Virus record (IMG/VR): IMGVR_UViG_3300021959_000203
Location: 1-32,815 of that record
Direction: 5' to 3' (one strand)
Source: a virus
Length of the DNA stretch: 32,815 nt
Position 1 is the stretch's first letter, and each line of letters opens with the position of its first letter. A program made the position numbers and the translations under genes. Below the pieces are notes generated by a model. The model was not told where the DNA came from, did no database searches, and was given only the letters and a program-made list of their open reading frames with translations. This document shows positions 9,101 through 16,032 of this stretch, piece after piece.

Positions 9101-9251
9101 TTACTTAACACAGTACGCATCTATATTTGAAAATGGAGCACAGGCAGCATTTGATGCAGACTTAGTATCAGGTAATATAAGGTTAAGAGTAACGCCAGCA
9201 AGTACAGATAGTATGGCATTTAAATTTATAAGGACAACAATAGAGGTATAA
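6165..9251 (+). CDS. Large decapeptide-repeat tail fibre/appendage protein, 1028 aa
   Basis: After about 16 residues the protein becomes decapeptide repeats of form [N/G/D]-x-[V/I]-x-x-x-x-[I/L]-x-x. One block of about 42 units (residues 17-435) and a second of exactly 31 units (residues 563-872) surround a non-repeat domain at about 440-560 with GFYGLYDVGG and GLFRDAGDSGKWKIF, a domain found in marine phage fibres. The last 150 residues (from about 880) are a globular beta domain ending LRVTPASTDSMAFKFIRTT, also typical of cyanophage-type structural proteins. The repeats suggest an elongated beta-solenoid or beta-stack. One base separates it from the previous gene and one from the next. The role in adsorption is inferred. 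Confidence 0.85.
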   Translation: MPLIGKFLVQQDSIGNNSVVASKIAANAITASELALNSVTSAELATNSVGAAELQSTAVTSVADNSVTASGLAANSVDSSEIVTGSIDTIHLGTGQVTTAKIAGNAITSNEIAQNSIDSSEIATGSIDTIHISANAVTTAKIAGNNVTAHHIADGSITSTQLGANSVDSAELITGSIDTIHLGGLQVTTAKIAAGAVTTAKLGDNSVTSAKIVNGTIATADIADLAITSGKIAANTILTANIADNNINGTKIATDSIVARHIAANSVDSAELVTGSIDTIHLADDAVTGAKIAGLTVTGPNIANNAINANKIGTDVIDASHIAAGVVGSSELAANSVDSSELVTGSIDTIHIGALQVTTAKIADNNVTSGKIVSDAIVARHIAANAINSVDFITDGLINTAQLAGNSVATAKIQDNAIDATKIAANSVSASELKSDALGGQTFSGNVVLSGNLTVSGTTTTVSSTTINVADPLLALATTNSSADTVDIGFYGLYDVGGTDKYTGLFRDAGDSGKWKIFKDLQTVPTTVVNTEGTGYATGTLVANVEGNVTGNLTGTASAIANNTVNASKIVAGSITTAEIAANTILTANIADNNINGTKIITNAIVGRHITANAVNTSEIATGAVAALQIAGDAVDGTKIADDSIDSEHYADGSIDTAHIGNGQVTEGKLAANSVNSSKIVNGSIVNADLANNSISATKIATGAVGSSELAANSVDSSELVSGSIDGIHLAVNSVSSSKIAGNAVGTSEIALNSVTAGIIQNGIVGTDELADNCVTAAKIADGSITSTQIGTNQVTSSELAGNSVDSAEIVSSSVDTIHITNLNVTNAKIANNAITSSKIAANNVGSSEIAANAVGSSEIANNSVTTTQLSSAALGGKTMTGSITFGGDLGFGGSTSNKVNVAGSIGIQDTNPPQKLHIDEVAGMDVGSGTSSATAQFTLDTFAAATFRTAKYLVQVHNTTDTDFQAIEILLFHDGSDVYLTQYASIFENGAQAAFDADLVSGNIRLRVTPASTDSMAFKFIRTTIEV
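6213..7469 (+). repeat. Decapeptide-coding repeat array, block 1 (about 42 units)
   Basis: A roughly 30-base period encodes units such as NSVDSAELVT, GSIDTIHLAD, DAVTGAKIAG. One or two units near 6330-6360 are irregular. Five copies of a larger 90-base, three-decapeptide module (NSVDS-E--TGSIDTIH---) occur in this block. DNA identity between copies is modest although the protein pattern is strict. Confidence 0.85.
7851..8780 (+). repeat. Decapeptide-coding repeat array, block 2 (31 units, no indels)
   Basis: The array is 930 bases, exactly 31 consecutive ten-codon units from NTVNASKIVA to NSVTTTQLSS with no insertion or deletion. Three further copies of the 30-residue module seen in block 1 occur here, in more diverged form. 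The segment from about 7909 to 7970 repeats the block 1 segment near 6859-6920 almost exactly at protein level. Confidence 0.85.
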
Positions 9252-9252
9252 C

Positions 9253-9474
9253 ATGGGACAAAAATTAGACTTTAATATCGAAGACGCAGGGTTAAAAATT
9301 GATGGTAGTGATGTAATTGATGCCAGTAGAAACTTTGAGGGAGCAGTAGCGACAAATAAGATTGGTTCAGGAATCATAGCAAAAGCTAGATTGCCTTTTA
9401 CAATAACAACAACAGCACCAACAAATACTACTGGAACGAGTGACGGTCATGTATGGTTTGTTTATTCGAGTTAA
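9253..9474 (+). CDS. Short virion-associated protein, 73 aa
   Basis: The sequence runs MGQKLDFNIEDAGLKIDGSDVIDASRNF, EGAVATNKIGSGIIAKARLPFTITTTAPT and then SDGHVWFVYSS. The last piece resembles the 'GDVWFVY' strand that ends many fibre N-terminal domains, and 'KIGSGIIAKARLP' echoes one decapeptide unit of the large protein just before it. It is probably a small connector or chaperone-like partner of the flanking long fibres. It begins one base after the 1028-residue gene's stop and ends three bases before the 1525-residue gene. The family was not named. Confidence 0.55.
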   Translation: MGQKLDFNIEDAGLKIDGSDVIDASRNFEGAVATNKIGSGIIAKARLPFTITTTAPTNTTGTSDGHVWFVYSS

Positions 9475-9477
9475 GAT

Positions 9478-12400
9478 ATGGCAATATATGTTAATGACAG
9501 TGGTACACTACGTCAGATATCCTTCCTTGCAGTCAATGATGGCGGAACAATACGAAGGGTCAATGAAGTATATGTAAATGATAACAGTAACTTAGCTGGC
9601 CCATTCTCTGCGGTTCATGAAACTGCTAGAAACACAGCAACTGTTAGAACTACAAACACAAATGACATTGTTACAACATTCAATACAACTACAGCTTTTG
9701 ATACAGACGTAGCTACAGTATCGGGATATAATACAAGCAGAGTAACAGAGTTCAATACATCTAGAAGTACTGAAACTAATTTAGTAACTACATTTGCAAC
9801 TACTACCGTTTTTGCTACAACAGTAAATACAACTACTGATTTTACTACTACCACTGCTTTCAATACAACCACAACGTTTAACACAACAATTACTACTGTT
9901 ACAGATTTTACAACTACAACGCAGTTTAATACAACAACAACGTTTAATACAAACACAACTACAACTACTGATTTTACTACTACCACTGCGTTTAATACAA
10001 CCACAACATTTAACACAACAATTGCAACCACTACAGTATTTAGTACTGTTACTGCTTTTAATACTACTACAACGTATAATACTACACAGGGTACAACTAC
10101 AGCATTTAATACAACTACTACTTTTACCACAACTACAACATTTGATACTAATACTAGTACAACTACAGCGTTTAATACGACTACTACTTTTACCACAACA
10201 ACAACATTTAATACAAGTAAAAGCACAACTACAGCATTTAATACAACTACTACTTTTGAAACTACAACAGTATTTGAGACTAGCTTAAGTACAACTACAG
10301 CGTATAATACAACTACTACCTTTAGTACAACGACAACGTTTAATACAACACTTACGACTACAACTGATTTTACTACTACTACAACATTTGAGACTAATTT
10401 AACTACAACAACTGCGTATGAAACTACTACTACTTTTACAACATTCTTTGATACAGTAATCTCTACAAGTAGACTTAGTGAGTTTACTAACAATACAGCT
10501 TTTGCTACAACAAGAACAACAACATTTGGTACTGTTACTGCTTATGCAGATAACACTTCATTTGCTACAACAAGAACAACAACATTCGGTACTGTCACTG
10601 CTTATGCAGACAATACCTCATTTGCCACAACGAGAACAACAACATTTGGTACTGTTACTGCTTATGCAGACAACACATCATTTGCTACTACAAGAGATAC
10701 AACGTATGATACTGTATCTACTTTCGTAGTAAGTACAAGTTATACAACTACTCAAAATACTAATACGAGTAGAAACACTGCATTGGCAGCTGTAAATACT
10801 AATTATACTACTACTCAAAATACTAATACAAGTAGGAATACTGCGCTGGCCGTTGTAAATACTTCATATGATACTACTCAAAGTACTAATACTGTAAGAA
10901 ACACTGCGTTAGCTGCTGTAAATACTTCATATAATACTACTCAAAGTACAAATACTTCTAGAAACACTGCATTGGCCGCTGTAAATACTACATATGATAC
11001 TACTCAAAGTACAAATACGAGTAGAAACACTGCGTTAGCTGCTGTAAATACATCATATACTACTACTCAAAGTACAAATACGAGTAGAAACACTGCATTG
11101 GCAGCTGTAAATACTAATACTATAAGAAGCACAAATACTTCTAGAAGTACTGGCTTCACGAATAGTACATCTTACAATACAGCTTTTGCTACTAATACGT
11201 CAAGAAGTACAGGGTTTACAAATAGTACATCTTACAATACAGCTTTTGCTACTAATACATCAAGAAGTACAGGGTTTACAAATAGTACATCTTACAATAC
11301 AGCTTTCGCTACTAATACATCAAGAACATCAACGTTTACAAACAGCACAACAAGAAATACATCGTTTGGAACGAATACATCATACGCAACAGCATTTGCA
11401 ACTAATACAGCAAGAGCTACAGGTTTTACTGCAAACACAACTAGAAACACTAATACAGCTAGAGGCACAAATACTTCTAGAAGTACTGGCTTTACAAATA
11501 ACACCTCTAGAATAACAACCTTTTCAGCTAATACGGGCTTTACGAACAATACCACAAGAGGTACAAATACATCAAGAAGTACAGGATTTACAAATAATAC
11601 TAACACTGCAAGAACAACAGCGTATACAGATAATACAGGATTTACAAATAACACCGCTAGAAATACAAATACTGCGAGAAATACTAATACTGTAAGAGCA
11701 AGTGGTTCATTTGCCTCTACATCTTTTTTAACAAATACTGCAAGAACAACAACAACTGCTTTTACCTACACTTACTTTACTTATAGTGGTGGTTATGTAC
11801 AGGTAATTGCGGAGTCTACTGATTACGCAGTAAGTAATACTGATACAGCATTCCAGAACAATACTTCTAGAAACACAAACACAAGTTGGAATACTGGTTT
11901 TACAAACAGTACAGGATTTACAAATAGTACATCATTTGCTACTAATACAGCTAGAGGTACAAATACGTCAAGAAGTACAGGATTTACTAATAGCACAAAT
12001 ACTGCAAGAACAACAGCATACACAGATAATACATCATTTGCTACTAACACAGCTAGAGGTACAAATACTTCTAGAAGTACATCATTTGCTACTAACACAG
12101 CAAGAACAACAGAATACACAGATAATACAGGCTTTACTAATGCAACTTCATTTGGAACTAATACATCAAGAAGTACATCATTTACAAATAATACAACAAG
12201 AGTAACAGAAGATTTAGCAGGTACAACAAGAAGTACAGCTTATAATACTGCTACAAGTAGACTAACTGCGTACACAGATAATACTTCTCAAGCTACAACA
12301 AGAAATACAAACACTGCTAGAACAACAGCATACACAGATAATACCTCTCAAGCTACAACAAGAAATACAAATACTGCGAGAGTATCAACATACACAGATA

Positions 12401-14055
12401 ATACTTCTCAAGCTACAACAAGAAATACTAACACAGCAAGAGTAACAGCATATGTAGATAACACAGGTTTTACAAACTCAACAAATACAAGTAGATTAAC
12501 TGCTTATGTAGATAATACATCATTTGCTACAACAAGAAGTACCAATACGAGTATAACAACAACCTTCGCAGCTAATACATCATTTGCTACAAGTAGAAGT
12601 ACCAACACAAGTATAACAACAACCTTTGCAGCTAATACATCATTTGCAACAACAAGAAGTACCAATACGAGTATAAGCACAGGATTTACAAATAATACAT
12701 CATTTGCTACAACAAGAAGTACCAATACGAGTATAACAACATCTTATGTAGATGCCACAGCGTTTACTACAAGTAGAAGTACCAACACGAGTATAACAAC
12801 ATCTTATGTAGATGCTACAGCATTTACCACTACACGAAATACTAATACAAGTAGAGGAACAGGTACAACTCAATCAACTAGTTATACTACTACACAGAGT
12901 ACTAATACAAGTAGAACAAGTAATACTTCACAATCAACTAGTTATACTACTACACAAAGTACTAATACAAGTAGAACAAGTAATACTTCACAGTCAACTA
13001 GTTATACTACTACACAGAGTACTAATACAAGTAGAACAAGTAATACTGCACAGTCAACCAGTTATACTACGTCACAAACTACTAATACTAGCAGAACTAC
13101 TACGTTTGAAACAGCATATCAAACTTCTAGGTTATCCTCAAGAAGTACAGGTACAAGCAGAGCTACAACTACAATATTTAACACAGCTAGAGGAACTGTT
13201 ACAGACAGAGGTACAACCACAACATTTAATACTACTAGACTATCAGATACAACTAGAACAACTGGAACAAGCAGAGCAACAGACACAACATTTAATACTT
13301 CCAGAGTATCAGATACAACAAGAGCAACAGAAACTAGTAGAGCTACAAGTACAGTATTTAATACAACAAGAGCAACAGATACAACAAGAGCAACTATTAC
13401 AAGTAGAGCAACTACAACAACATACGCTACTACTCAAGGAACTCTTACAACTAGAAGCACAGGTACAAGTAAAAGTACTACAACTACGTTCAATACTAAT
13501 ACTACGACAGGTACAAGTAAAAATACACTTACTTCAAAAAGTACAATATCTACATTCAATACTTCTAGATTATCAGAAACAACTAGGGGTACAGTTACAG
13601 TCAGAGATACAGTCTCTACATTTGAGACGTCTAGAGCATCCCTCACAAGTAGAGGAACCGTTACTTCACAGAATACAGTATCTACCTTTAATACATCAAG
13701 AGCTTCGTTAACAAGTAGAGGTACAGAAACTAGTAGAAGTACTACATCTACATTCAATACTTCAAGGACTACAGACACGACTAGAACTACTGTATTTGCA
13801 ACTTCAACAGTATTTAATACAACTAGAACTACTGTATTTGCAACAGGTAGAACTACTACCACTACGATTGAAACAAGTAGACTATCAGATACAACAAGAA
13901 CAACGACACCTACAACTACAACTACTTTTGATACTTCAACTGTAGTATTTGAAAGAATTACTGCATCAGCAGCTGGAACAATCTTCGACACCGAAGTATC
14001 TAGTGCAGATGCGTTTAGCGCGTCCTACTGGGATGGTAATCAGTGGACAGAATAA
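9478..14055 (+). CDS. Giant Thr/Asn/Ser-rich repeat protein, probable tail fibre or surface filament, 1525 aa
   Basis: The N-terminal 38 residues contain three VND repeats (YVNDSGTLR, VNDGGTIRR, YVNDNSN) seen at the start of marine phage structural proteins. From about residue 45 to 1490 the protein is a near-continuous repeat of Thr, Asn, Ser, Ala, Arg and aromatics, with almost no Cys, Pro or His. Bulky residues (F, Y, R, Q, I) are spaced 4 or 6 apart with Thr/Ser between. The repeat length is 22 at the start (about 115-330), 20 or 21 in the middle and 22 at the end (about 1220-1485). A non-repeat island (YTYFTYSGGYVQV) falls at the midpoint (residues 762-788). It ends SYWDGNQWTE, probably a small cap. 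NT[ST] and NST sequons are dense. A virion filament is inferred from context. Confidence 0.75.
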   Translation: MAIYVNDSGTLRQISFLAVNDGGTIRRVNEVYVNDNSNLAGPFSAVHETARNTATVRTTNTNDIVTTFNTTTAFDTDVATVSGYNTSRVTEFNTSRSTETNLVTTFATTTVFATTVNTTTDFTTTTAFNTTTTFNTTITTVTDFTTTTQFNTTTTFNTNTTTTTDFTTTTAFNTTTTFNTTIATTTVFSTVTAFNTTTTYNTTQGTTTAFNTTTTFTTTTTFDTNTSTTTAFNTTTTFTTTTTFNTSKSTTTAFNTTTTFETTTVFETSLSTTTAYNTTTTFSTTTTFNTTLTTTTDFTTTTTFETNLTTTTAYETTTTFTTFFDTVISTSRLSEFTNNTAFATTRTTTFGTVTAYADNTSFATTRTTTFGTVTAYADNTSFATTRTTTFGTVTAYADNTSFATTRDTTYDTVSTFVVSTSYTTTQNTNTSRNTALAAVNTNYTTTQNTNTSRNTALAVVNTSYDTTQSTNTVRNTALAAVNTSYNTTQSTNTSRNTALAAVNTTYDTTQSTNTSRNTALAAVNTSYTTTQSTNTSRNTALAAVNTNTIRSTNTSRSTGFTNSTSYNTAFATNTSRSTGFTNSTSYNTAFATNTSRSTGFTNSTSYNTAFATNTSRTSTFTNSTTRNTSFGTNTSYATAFATNTARATGFTANTTRNTNTARGTNTSRSTGFTNNTSRITTFSANTGFTNNTTRGTNTSRSTGFTNNTNTARTTAYTDNTGFTNNTARNTNTARNTNTVRASGSFASTSFLTNTARTTTTAFTYTYFTYSGGYVQVIAESTDYAVSNTDTAFQNNTSRNTNTSWNTGFTNSTGFTNSTSFATNTARGTNTSRSTGFTNSTNTARTTAYTDNTSFATNTARGTNTSRSTSFATNTARTTEYTDNTGFTNATSFGTNTSRSTSFTNNTTRVTEDLAGTTRSTAYNTATSRLTAYTDNTSQATTRNTNTARTTAYTDNTSQATTRNTNTARVSTYTDNTSQATTRNTNTARVTAYVDNTGFTNSTNTSRLTAYVDNTSFATTRSTNTSITTTFAANTSFATSRSTNTSITTTFAANTSFATTRSTNTSISTGFTNNTSFATTRSTNTSITTSYVDATAFTTSRSTNTSITTSYVDATAFTTTRNTNTSRGTGTTQSTSYTTTQSTNTSRTSNTSQSTSYTTTQSTNTSRTSNTSQSTSYTTTQSTNTSRTSNTAQSTSYTTSQTTNTSRTTTFETAYQTSRLSSRSTGTSRATTTIFNTARGTVTDRGTTTTFNTTRLSDTTRTTGTSRATDTTFNTSRVSDTTRATETSRATSTVFNTTRATDTTRATITSRATTTTYATTQGTLTTRSTGTSKSTTTTFNTNTTTGTSKNTLTSKSTISTFNTSRLSETTRGTVTVRDTVSTFETSRASLTSRGTVTSQNTVSTFNTSRASLTSRGTETSRSTTSTFNTSRTTDTTRTTVFATSTVFNTTRTTVFATGRTTTTTIETSRLSDTTRTTTPTTTTTFDTSTVVFERITASAAGTIFDTEVSSADAFSASYWDGNQWTE
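10501..10680 (+). repeat. Tandem 60-bp repeat, 3 copies
   Basis: Three nearly identical 60-base units encode FATTRTTTFGTVTAYADNTS, and a partial fourth follows. The few differences are mostly synonymous, which indicates recent duplication or gene conversion within the 1525-residue gene. Confidence 0.9.
10741..11118 (+). repeat. Tandem 63-bp repeat, 6 copies
   Basis: Six units of 63 bases (21 codons) start with Tyr and contain TTQ-TNTS-RNTALA-VNT. This is the only array in the gene with an odd residue period, equal to three heptads, and the only one with Leu and Val at regular positions. Copies differ at scattered, mostly third-base sites. Confidence 0.9.
11161..11340 (+). repeat. Tandem 60-bp repeat, 3 copies
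   Basis: Units at 11161, 11221 and 11281 encode NSTSYNTAFATNTSRSTGFT. The first two differ by a single base; the third differs at a few bases at its 3' end. This is the youngest-looking duplication in the window. Confidence 0.9.
12241..12480 (+). repeat. Tandem 60-bp repeat, about 4 copies
   Basis: Units of 60 bases encode NTART-AYTDNTSQATTR variants. The first and last copies are partly degenerate and the middle two are close to identical. Confidence 0.85.
12541..12840 (+). repeat. Tandem 60-bp repeat, 5 copies
   Basis: Five 60-base units start at 12541, 12601, 12661, 12721 and 12781. All contain STNTSI followed by a variable six-residue segment (TTTFAA, STGFTN, TTSYVD) and then FATTR or FTTSR. 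A constant core with a cassette-like variable part is visible. Confidence 0.9.
12841..13080 (+). repeat. Tandem 60-bp repeat, 4 copies
   Basis: Four 60-base units encode QSTSYTTTQSTNTSRTSNTS with few differences. Together with the preceding five units this makes 540 bases of uninterrupted 60-base periodicity. Confidence 0.9.
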
Positions 14056-14076
14056 TAACTAACCAAAGGAAAAACA

Positions 14077-14244
14077 ATGAAATTACAAGATAAGGATATT
14101 ACTCCTAGATTTGTTAATGATAAATTAGAAAGCTTAGGACAAGCTCTTTTTGACTCAATACATCAATTTGAAGAAAGATTAAAAGAACAAGAGGTACATA
14201 TAGTAGACCTTAAAAAACAAATTAGAGATTTAAAAAATGGGTAA
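14077..14244 (+). CDS. Small coiled-coil protein, 55 aa
   Basis: An ATG at 14077 follows a good ribosome site (AAAGGA at 14065-14070, six bases before) and opens a 55-codon frame beginning MKLQDKDITPRF. Residues 14-52 are strongly helical with heptad-like Leu/Ile spacing (LGQALFDSIHQFEERLKEQE, IVDLKKQIRDLK), so a dimeric or trimeric coiled coil is likely. The layout is SlyX-like in size and charge, but I do not claim homology. The stop lies inside the next gene (eight-base overlap at 14237), so the two are probably co-translated. It may be a fibre assembly helper or trimerisation peptide, by position only. Confidence 0.7.
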   Translation: MKLQDKDITPRFVNDKLESLGQALFDSIHQFEERLKEQEVHIVDLKKQIRDLKNG

Positions 14245-15115
14245 ATTAGTCCCTCTCTCTAATGTAGAGGAGTTAGGAGATTTTAGTACTCATATATACA
14301 AGTCAGGATCTTGCACTAGACCTAAAGAAGATTTAGATGAGTTATCTAGAATGAAGAAAGAATTAATACCCGAACAACGAGAAGGTATTAATTTTGATTA
14401 TGATTTGTGGTTTAACACTAACGAAACAAGAACTATTAGAAGTTGGTTATACACAGATTTTTTGGGTGCAGGTATATATCTAAGAGTAAATTCTGTACTC
14501 ATAAATGATAAATTGATGCGTGTAATTGCCGATTCAGATATAGAAATAGATACTGCTAGAATAGATAAGATTAAAAATAATTTAAGAAATAAGTATCATT
14601 TAAAATATACTGAAGAAGAATATGATAAAGTTGTATTTCCTCCAGGAACAAACTTACTAACTAAACAAACTTGTGTGCATTGGGGTAGAATAAAACAATG
14701 TATAGACGAAGGGTATGTAATAAAACCACATCCAATTACCACCGATTTAATGGTTGCTAAATTTAAAAGAAAGTTCGGAAAAGATAAAGTTTTAGATAAA
14801 AGAAGTGGAGGCATGGAATTACTTATGAAGTGTTCTAATGTAGCAACAATGCCTAATAGTGAAATGGGACTTATCGCACTCTTACTTAAGAAAAACTTAA
14901 GAATGATAAGCTACTCAAAAAAAGAAAGAGAAAAAAGTTTATTAACATATGAAAGTATTTATCATGCTTGTGGAAGTACAAATGGGTACAAAGCAATCGA
15001 AAAAATATTCTCAGCAAGGAACTCAGGAATGATATTTTCATTCGATGAGGATGCACAACAAAGACTAGATTTATATATAAATAATTTTTGGGATTATAGG
15101 AAACATACAAAATGA
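14237..15115 (+). CDS. Putative polysaccharide/GT-B-like glycosyltransferase, 292 aa
   Basis: A KPHP motif at residues 163-166 follows a predicted helix, and about 40 residues later comes NVATMPNSEMGLIALLLKKN. This pair (HP motif, then a Ser-rich loop before a helix) is found in GT-B-fold capsule synthesis enzymes and polysialyltransferase-like proteins, where it binds the nucleotide-sugar. The N-terminal half (WLYTDFLGAGIYLRVNSVLIN) is not recognised. No signal peptide or membrane helix is seen. The gene overlaps the 55-residue gene by eight bases and the next gene by four (ATGA), and starts a group of glycan-type genes at the end of the virion operon. It could instead be a non-catalytic GT-B-like protein. 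Confidence 0.45.
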   Translation: MGKLVPLSNVEELGDFSTHIYKSGSCTRPKEDLDELSRMKKELIPEQREGINFDYDLWFNTNETRTIRSWLYTDFLGAGIYLRVNSVLINDKLMRVIADSDIEIDTARIDKIKNNLRNKYHLKYTEEEYDKVVFPPGTNLLTKQTCVHWGRIKQCIDEGYVIKPHPITTDLMVAKFKRKFGKDKVLDKRSGGMELLMKCSNVATMPNSEMGLIALLLKKNLRMISYSKKEREKSLLTYESIYHACGSTNGYKAIEKIFSARNSGMIFSFDEDAQQRLDLYINNFWDYRKHTK

Positions 15116-16032
15116 TTGAATTAGTACATACATGGAAGCCAGAGTGGAGTTATTTTACTATCGCTTCTTTAATTGATAAAGACGAAGAATATCGTCTACA
15201 TCTCTATGTGGAGGAAGAACACTATGCCGACTTACCAATTAATTGGATATTTGACAATATTCCAAATGTAAGGATATATGAAGCATATTGGAAAAAAGAT
15301 TATGCATCTAGAGCTATTCAACATCTTAGATTACATTGGAAAGATAAAGGGCTACACAAAAGAATACTTTATGCAGGTGGCAATAGAATATTTTTAAAGA
15401 GTGGATGGACAGATGAAATACCAAACGAATCTTTTTTCCAAACAAAACTATCTCACTTATCTAGAAAGAAAGTATTTGTTGGACACAAGCAATTTGCATC
15501 TTATTATGGAATACTAGATTTTGCTAAAGCAGACATGCCTGCAAACTGGGACACTGACTTTTTTATGTTGAATTACGACTTACTCAAAGATCTAAATGAT
15601 AATGAATTATTTTATTCTAGAGGATTCTATAATGACTATGATAGCAGAGTACTAGCTACAACAAATCAGTTTTTCTTTACAAAATTACACGAAAAAGAAC
15701 ATGGAGTACTTCCTAGATATATGAATGGTAAGAGTGACTTATTAATACAATGGGATGCACTACCGTCAAAAGAATATATAAACTATAATGTGATGTTAAG
15801 AAAATCATGGAGTATAGCACTACCGACAAAGGCACTATCAAATGGATATGCTAAAGTAAGTACAGGAACTCAACTATCAACTCCTTGGGAGTTATATGCT
15901 CAACTTATACCTAAAATTCCTGTTAACTTTAGGAATGCACGAGTATGTGAAAACTTATCATATAAAACAAATAGACAAAAACAAACTGCAAGAAAATTAA
16001 TAGAAGTTGGATATAGATTAGGAAAACTTTAA
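15112..16032 (+). CDS. Hypothetical protein in glycosyltransferase island, 306 aa
   Basis: No family is recognised with confidence. The opening MIELVHTWKPEWSYFTIASL followed by a charged, aromatic region resembles the start of GT-A-type enzymes. RILYAGGNRIFLKSGW (about residues 84-99) looks like the strand that in such enzymes carries the DxD motif, but no DxD is present here. Later segments (DTDFFMLNYDLLKDL) resemble GT8-like proteins weakly. It starts in an ATGA overlap with the HP-motif gene. Its stop lies 15 bases inside the opposed gene on the other strand, where the two transcription units meet. A glycan role is suggested only by neighbourhood. Confidence 0.4.
   Translation: MIELVHTWKPEWSYFTIASLIDKDEEYRLHLYVEEEHYADLPINWIFDNIPNVRIYEAYWKKDYASRAIQHLRLHWKDKGLHKRILYAGGNRIFLKSGWTDEIPNESFFQTKLSHLSRKKVFVGHKQFASYYGILDFAKADMPANWDTDFFMLNYDLLKDLNDNELFYSRGFYNDYDSRVLATTNQFFFTKLHEKEHGVLPRYMNGKSDLLIQWDALPSKEYINYNVMLRKSWSIALPTKALSNGYAKVSTGTQLSTPWELYAQLIPKIPVNFRNARVCENLSYKTNRQKQTARKLIEVGYRLGKL

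Noticed and set aside
3989-9251. Diversity-generating retroelement, because fibre genes start like the major tropism determinant
   Set aside because: No reverse transcriptase, template repeat or adenine-mutated variable region was seen; only the N-terminal domain resembles that protein.
9615-10493. Long Val-rich open frame on the minus strand opposite the Thr-rich gene
   Set aside because: It is the reverse complement of ACA/ACT/AAT codon runs, which read as Val, Ser and Leu codons with no stops. Composition explains it; no ribosome site or domain was seen.
10501-13080. Regular 60-63 base repeats that could be taken for a CRISPR array
   Set aside because: The units are contiguous with no unique spacers, are fully open in one reading frame and encode the 20- or 21-residue protein repeats.
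12812-13711. Leu/Gln-rich 299-codon frame on the + strand inside the Thr-rich gene
   Set aside because: It is a frame-shifted reading of the same repeats and has no independent ribosome site or recognisable fold.
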